The notes under the pieces are model-generated. The model was not told the origin of the DNA. It saw only the letters and a list, made by a program, of their open reading frames with translations, and did no database searches. This document shows positions 60,072-64,000 of a stretch of 64,000 nt of DNA, one piece after another. Position numbers and translations under genes: made by a program. The DNA is from Bacteroidota bacterium (GTDB taxonomy: Bacteria > Bacteroidota > Bacteroidia > AKYH767-A > OLB10), in assembly GCA_019136655.1 (NCBI GenBank), contig JAGVTU010000018.1, forward strand, positions 1-64,000. The letters run 5' to 3'. The number at the start of each line of letters is the position of its first letter. Within the stretch, counting starts at the first letter, position 1.

Positions 60072-60956
60072 TTAATCCGGTTTCTTTGCAATTACCGTAT
60101 AAAATGTTGGGTTGAAAGCTTCAAAAATTCCGATTCCTCCGTTGATATTTGTGGGTATTTCTGCTGTTGATCCAAAAGGCCCACCACTGCCTGTTGACTG
60201 TGATTCGGCTTGACGCCAGAATTTATATCCCTCTTTGGTTATGGTGCAGAATTTTACTTCAATTGTGTCGCCTGCTTTAAAAAATCCTGATTCATCATTG
60301 TTGTCATCTTCGGCAGTACTGTTGGGTACCTTGCCTCTGTTGAATGCAAAGTTGAAGTCTTTGCCATTAATAAAACGATCATCAAATACTGAACCGGGAG
60401 GAGGAATAAATGATTTGTCTTTGCCTAATCGTTTGGCAAACCAGCGATAACAGTTGCCAAGCGTATCAGGGTCGGTGAGATGTGCCCACACAAATCCAAG
60501 GCTGTCTTTTCCCTCCTGAATTTTAAACCAAACACTGTCAAGCGGAACGGCAGGCAGCATGTATGTTTCTGCAGTTATTGTTTTATTGTCGGAAGTAAGA
60601 ATTTTTAATGAATAAGTTTTTCCTGTTTGACCAATGATATTTGTTGAGAAATAAAAGTAACCTATAGAAGGGTCAGCCATCATTAATGTGTCGGTAATAG
60701 TACCATCCGATATAATTACAGTTGCGTCTTTCACCATGTAGTTCATGAGCGAAACAGAATCTACCGGAGCAAAATAGTCTGCTGTTTTTGATAACAAAAC
60801 ATAGGCAGGCAAACCGTTTTCAATATATCCTTCCACAACGTATTTCTGCTCCTGAATTGGGAGGTCAACGGTAATATCTTTTTCACACGAACTGAAAAAC
60901 AGAACAACAGTTATCAGTGCTGAGCAGGTAAGTAAAATGAATAAATTTTTTTTCAT
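60072..60956 (-). CDS. DUF4249 domain lipoprotein
   Basis: A 294-residue lipoprotein with signal MKKNLFILLTCSALITVVLFFSSC (lipobox FSSC, Cys24). The DUF4249 domain is Ig-like: VEGYIENGLPAYVLLSKTADYF, VIISDGTITDTLMM, KTYSLKILTSDNKTITAET, LDSVWFKI. The family accompanies TonB-dependent receptors in Bacteroidota, as here, where it starts 4 nt after the receptor stop. It probably sits on the outer membrane and works with the receptor in nutrient uptake; the ligand is unknown. Confidence 0.92.
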   Translation of the reverse strand: MKKNLFILLTCSALITVVLFFSSCEKDITVDLPIQEQKYVVEGYIENGLPAYVLLSKTADYFAPVDSVSLMNYMVKDATVIISDGTITDTLMMADPSIGYFYFSTNIIGQTGKTYSLKILTSDNKTITAETYMLPAVPLDSVWFKIQEGKDSLGFVWAHLTDPDTLGNCYRWFAKRLGKDKSFIPPPGSVFDDRFINGKDFNFAFNRGKVPNSTAEDDNNDESGFFKAGDTIEVKFCTITKEGYKFWRQAESQSTGSGGPFGSTAEIPTNINGGIGIFEAFNPTFYTVIAKKPD

Positions 60957-60960
60957 GTTC

Positions 60961-63387
60961 TTAGAATTTAAAATTATAAGTGATGGATGGTATCACCGGA
61001 AACAGTGAAACCTGCTTGGCCTGTATGGTATAGGTGCCGGTTTTAGAATCTACTTCGTTGTTGAAATAAATAAAGTACGGATTCATTCTGTTGTAAACAT
61101 TATACACACTGAAATTCCAGCTCGACTCAAAACGTTTTCGTTTAGGTCGGTTGTAGGTTGCTGAAATATCCAAACGATGATAAGGCGCCATACGGAATGA
61201 ATTACGATCACCATAAACATCATATATCTGTCCGCTGGTCATATTGGGTAAACCATTGTAAACGATTCCCTGCAGATCGAGTGGCCCAAACATAAAGTAT
61301 CTTGAAACGGGAAGTGTAGTTGCATTGCCTGTCGCATAAACCCATGTAAGTCCGAATGTCCATTTCTTATTCATGTTGTAGGTCAGTACAACAGATATAT
61401 CATGTCGTCTGTCGTATTTTGCAGGAAATGTTTTTCCGTTTTTAATGTCAGGAAATTTTCTGTTGGTATAGGCGAGGGTATAGCCAATCCATCCGTTCAG
61501 TTTGCCTTTGGCTTTTTTGATAAAAAATTCTGCACCATAGCTCCATCCTTTTCCAAAAACAAAGTTGTTGTCAGTATTATTTTTTACATCATCATCAGGT
61601 TGCGAACCATCACGGTATTCAATCTGATTTTTCATGGTTTTGTAATACACTTCAACAGATGTCTCAAACATATTATCTTTGAAATTCTGAAAATATCCGG
61701 CAGCATACATTTTGCCATCCTGCGGTTTCACTCGGTCGTTGCTGGGCACCCACACATCCGTAGGCAGCGTTACCGAAGTAAAGGATGCCAAGTGTACATA
61801 CTGATAATTCTGAGTGAAGGATGCTTTGAAAGAAGCATTTCGAGTGATGGAATACTTTGCTGAAATACGTGGTTCCAGTCCATGATAAAATGCAACTTTT
61901 TCATTGGTTCCATAATGGATGGAGTCAATGGTTTCAAAATCTCCGTTTTTTACATAACGTGTAAAGGGCCCGACAAAATCAAACATAGAATAGCGAAGTC
62001 CCGGGCTTACGGAAAATTTATCACTTACAGTCCATTCATCATTGATATACACTGCACCTTCATGAGCATATTGATGATTCACACCACCCAAATCAAATTC
62101 AGTAGAGTCCTGTCTGGCTTCTACGCTGGTTGGAGTAAAGCGATGATAAATATAGTTGATACCAAATTTCACATTGTGAGTGATTACAGGGAACCAGGTA
62201 AAATCTGTTTTCACATTAAAATCTCTGATGCCTGAAAAAATATTCAGCTGCATACTTTCCTGTTTGGCCCCGAACGAAAATTTATAATCAGAATAAATCA
62301 GAGAAGTGTTCACAAACAATTTATCACTGAACAGGTGATTCCATCTCAGCGAAGTGGTGGCATTTCCCCAGGGAATACGAAATCGAAAACCTGTGTCGGC
62401 ACTTTTGAAATTAAACACATCTCTCCCGAAATATCCGCTCAGAAAAATACGGTCACGATCTGAAATATGGTAATTGATTTTTGTATTCAGGTCATAAAAA
62501 AAGTAAGTGTTGTTGGCAGCATTGGAGCCTTTCTTAACAAAAGGTGGTCGCTGAAATAAATCAATAAAAGTTCTCCTTCCGGAGATAATAAAAGATGATT
62601 TGTCTTTTTGTATCGGTCCCTGCAGAGTAAGCCGTGATGCAATGGGTCCCAAGCCACCTTCTGCTTTAAACTCTTTATTGTTTCCTTCCTTGAGCGAAAT
62701 ATCCAGTACTGATGCAAGCCGTCCGCCATAATTGGCAGGCATTCCTCCTTTGATAAGTGAAACATTGTTGATGGCATCTGAATTAAAAACAGAAAAAAAT
62801 CCGAAAAGATGCGAAGCATTGTAAACCACAGCTTCATCCAATAGAATAAGATTTTGGTCAGGACCTCCGCCACGAACATAAAATCCTGTATTACCTTCTC
62901 CTGCTGATTGCACTCCCGGCAAAAGTTGTATAGTTTTCAATACATCCACTTCACCCATAAATGCAGGTAATGATTTTATCTGTTCAATATCGAGTTGCAC
63001 CTTGCCCATCTGGGGTTGACTTACATTCTGATCTTCTTTTTTACCGGTTATCACTACTTCCTTGGTCTCGATAAATTTATTTACCAAATCAATATTGATG
63101 CGGTAATCCTTATTGGGAAGCAGTCGTTTTGCAAAGTCGTTGTACCCGATAAAAGATGACATCAGTGATACCGAATCACCTGCATCCACTGTAAAAGAAT
63201 AAAAACCATAGGTATTGGTTTGAACTCCTTTCATGGTTTCTTTCAGATATACATTGGCACCAATCAATGCTTCGCCTGATGAAGCATCTTTGACGTATCC
63301 GCTTAATGTGTAGCGAGTGGGTTTTTCCTGAGCGTAAATTGTAACAGATAACAGTAGAAAAACAATGGCGATTAATTTTCTGTGCAT
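60961..63387 (-). CDS. TonB-dependent receptor paired with DUF4249 lipoprotein
   Basis: An 808-residue receptor: signal peptide (LLLSVTIYAQ), carboxypeptidase-regulatory domain (~25-110, GYVKDASSGEALIGANVYL), plug (~125-235, FYVRGGGPDQNLILLDEAVVY) and barrel ending in Phe (ITYNFKF). The order receptor then DUF4249 with a 4-nt gap is a standing pair in this phylum. A -7 box TAAGTTTG with a TTG 19 nt upstream precedes it. Confidence 0.93.
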   Translation of the reverse strand: MHRKLIAIVFLLLSVTIYAQEKPTRYTLSGYVKDASSGEALIGANVYLKETMKGVQTNTYGFYSFTVDAGDSVSLMSSFIGYNDFAKRLLPNKDYRINIDLVNKFIETKEVVITGKKEDQNVSQPQMGKVQLDIEQIKSLPAFMGEVDVLKTIQLLPGVQSAGEGNTGFYVRGGGPDQNLILLDEAVVYNASHLFGFFSVFNSDAINNVSLIKGGMPANYGGRLASVLDISLKEGNNKEFKAEGGLGPIASRLTLQGPIQKDKSSFIISGRRTFIDLFQRPPFVKKGSNAANNTYFFYDLNTKINYHISDRDRIFLSGYFGRDVFNFKSADTGFRFRIPWGNATTSLRWNHLFSDKLFVNTSLIYSDYKFSFGAKQESMQLNIFSGIRDFNVKTDFTWFPVITHNVKFGINYIYHRFTPTSVEARQDSTEFDLGGVNHQYAHEGAVYINDEWTVSDKFSVSPGLRYSMFDFVGPFTRYVKNGDFETIDSIHYGTNEKVAFYHGLEPRISAKYSITRNASFKASFTQNYQYVHLASFTSVTLPTDVWVPSNDRVKPQDGKMYAAGYFQNFKDNMFETSVEVYYKTMKNQIEYRDGSQPDDDVKNNTDNNFVFGKGWSYGAEFFIKKAKGKLNGWIGYTLAYTNRKFPDIKNGKTFPAKYDRRHDISVVLTYNMNKKWTFGLTWVYATGNATTLPVSRYFMFGPLDLQGIVYNGLPNMTSGQIYDVYGDRNSFRMAPYHRLDISATYNRPKRKRFESSWNFSVYNVYNRMNPYFIYFNNEVDSKTGTYTIQAKQVSLFPVIPSITYNFKF

Positions 63388-63409
63388 AAAACAGATGTGA
63401 ATGAGGGTG

Positions 63410-63440
63410 CAAACTTATCAAAAGTGTCTGTCCGTTCAAT
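63410..63440 (-). promoter_or_regulatory. Promoter ATTG-N19-TAAGTTTG
   Basis: On the minus strand TAAGTTTG (63417-63410) is an exact -7 box with a TTG (63439-63437) 19 nt upstream; it lies 22 nt before the receptor ATG at 63387. Confidence 0.55.
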
Positions 63441-63575
63441 TGAAATTATAAGTTAAATAATGTTAGAAAAGATTGAATACAGGATTTAATTTTTGTTGAA
63501 AACAAAGAAAATTTTTTTAAAGTTGATGAATCTTTTTTACTAAAATTGTTTACTGATATATTGATTAAAGAAAAT

Positions 63576-64000
63576 ATGATTAAACATAAATGGCTATTGA
63601 GCTTAATTATTGTCCTTCCGTTAAAATTTTATGCACAGGATTTGTCTAAGGCAAATTTTTCGCTGGTGCAAAAACTTTATTCGGAACATGCATCACAAAA
63701 GCCGGTGGCACTGTTTGTTCAGGGAGATGTAAATGCAATTCGTGCATATACTACTGAGCATGGCGGATATGTAAAATTTGTTGCAGGCGATATTGCTTCT
63801 CTTGTTTTACCACTGTCGGCAGTGAACGGACTTGCCGCCATGAAAGAAGTAACTGCATTGGAAGATAATTCCATGAAATTAACTCCGCTTGACGATTCCA
63901 TGAGGGTACGTAATAATATCAACCCCGTTCAGAATGGAGCTGCACCTTTGCCGCAAGGTTATGACGGAACCGGTGTGGTGATGGGATTTATTGATTCCGG
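63576..64000 (+). CDS. Subtilisin-like (S8) serine protease, N-terminal part (runs off right edge)
   Basis: The frame opens at ATG 63576 and continues past the window. The first ~20 residues are a signal peptide (LLSLIIVLPLKFYAQ), followed by an inhibitor-like propeptide region, and the last visible residues YDGTGVVMGFIDSG contain the catalytic Asp of the subtilase family. The His and Ser motifs lie beyond the edge. A T9SS tail is likely for such a protein in this phylum but cannot be seen. Confidence 0.82.
   Translation, partial: MIKHKWLLSLIIVLPLKFYAQDLSKANFSLVQKLYSEHASQKPVALFVQGDVNAIRAYTTEHGGYVKFVAGDIASLVLPLSAVNGLAAMKEVTALEDNSMKLTPLDDSMRVRNNINPVQNGAAPLPQGYDGTGVVMGFIDS

Noticed and set aside
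61402-61863. 153-codon frame antisense to the TonB receptor
   Set aside because: Covered by the receptor's barrel region; no independent support.
1-64000. tRNA, rRNA, CRISPR arrays, classical insertion sequences, riboswitches
   Set aside because: Looked for cloverleaf arms, spaced repeats, transposase motifs and known aptamer cores; none was convincing on either strand by eye.

Overview
The window is chromosomal DNA from a member of the Bacteroidota. The evidence is lineage-specific: six proteins with type IX secretion (T9SS) type A tails and one with a type B (gliding-associated, CHU_C) tail; SprB repeats; three TonB-dependent receptors with carboxypeptidase-regulatory N-terminal domains; families largely confined to this phylum (DUF4783, DUF4249, DUF4907, HYC_CC_PP); start sites without Shine-Dalgarno sequences; and the Bacteroidota -7 promoter box TAnnTTTG upstream of most transcription units. 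The gene mix (PaaG/PaaH, malate dehydrogenase, surface adhesin) suggests a free-living aerobic Chitinophagales/Sphingobacteriales-like organism, but genus cannot be told from this sequence. There are no rRNA, tRNA, CRISPR or intact IS genes that I can see. || Layout. 1-5.8 kb: end of a secreted protein, TonB receptor plus T9SS protein, spermidine-synthase-like methyltransferase, YqeY, GNAT. 5.8-10.5 kb: a giant SprB-repeat/PKD surface protein. 10.6-15.4 kb: core genes mdh, a bacteroidetal GlmU-like enzyme and lon. 15.6-20.4 kb: ICMT-like membrane methyltransferase, DapB-like reductase and a large T9SS protein. 20.5-25.2 kb: conserved block YihY-nadC-DUF4783 with rlmH and asnB. 25.2-31.9 kb: SDR, amino-acid permease, AsmA-like protein, ychF. 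31.9-42.9 kb: accessory and surface region with flippase, three T9SS beta-propeller/Kelch proteins, an aminotransferase-HAD-ATP-grasp operon, a DUF559 endonuclease-like gene embedded in about 90-nt structured repeats, a methyltransferase and a glycosyltransferase. 43-46.2 kb: tightly overlapped operon (DUF4907 lipoprotein, KOW/Tudor-like protein, DUF423, M32 carboxypeptidase, lipoprotein). 46.2-49 kb: PAS histidine kinase divergent from a single-domain response regulator. 49.2-52.5 kb: alpha-oxoamine synthase and paaH/paaG. 52.6-55.6 kb: metal module HYC_CC_PP, TonB receptor and HMA protein. 55.7-64 kb: O-methyltransferase, secreted PPAD-like deiminase, YpfJ-type zinc peptidase, DUF2911, TonB receptor with DUF4249 lipoprotein, and the start of a subtilisin-like protease. 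|| How the genes work together. The dominant theme is the cell envelope: T9SS export of adhesins, propellers and a deiminase; outer-membrane uptake; lipoproteins; a glycan flippase and glycosyltransferase. This sits among housekeeping genes. The least explained parts are the DUF559/repeat locus, the three-gene aminotransferase-HAD-ATP-grasp cassette, and a group of genes whose -7 boxes lie only 3-7 nt before the start codon, implying leaderless or nearly leaderless mRNAs.
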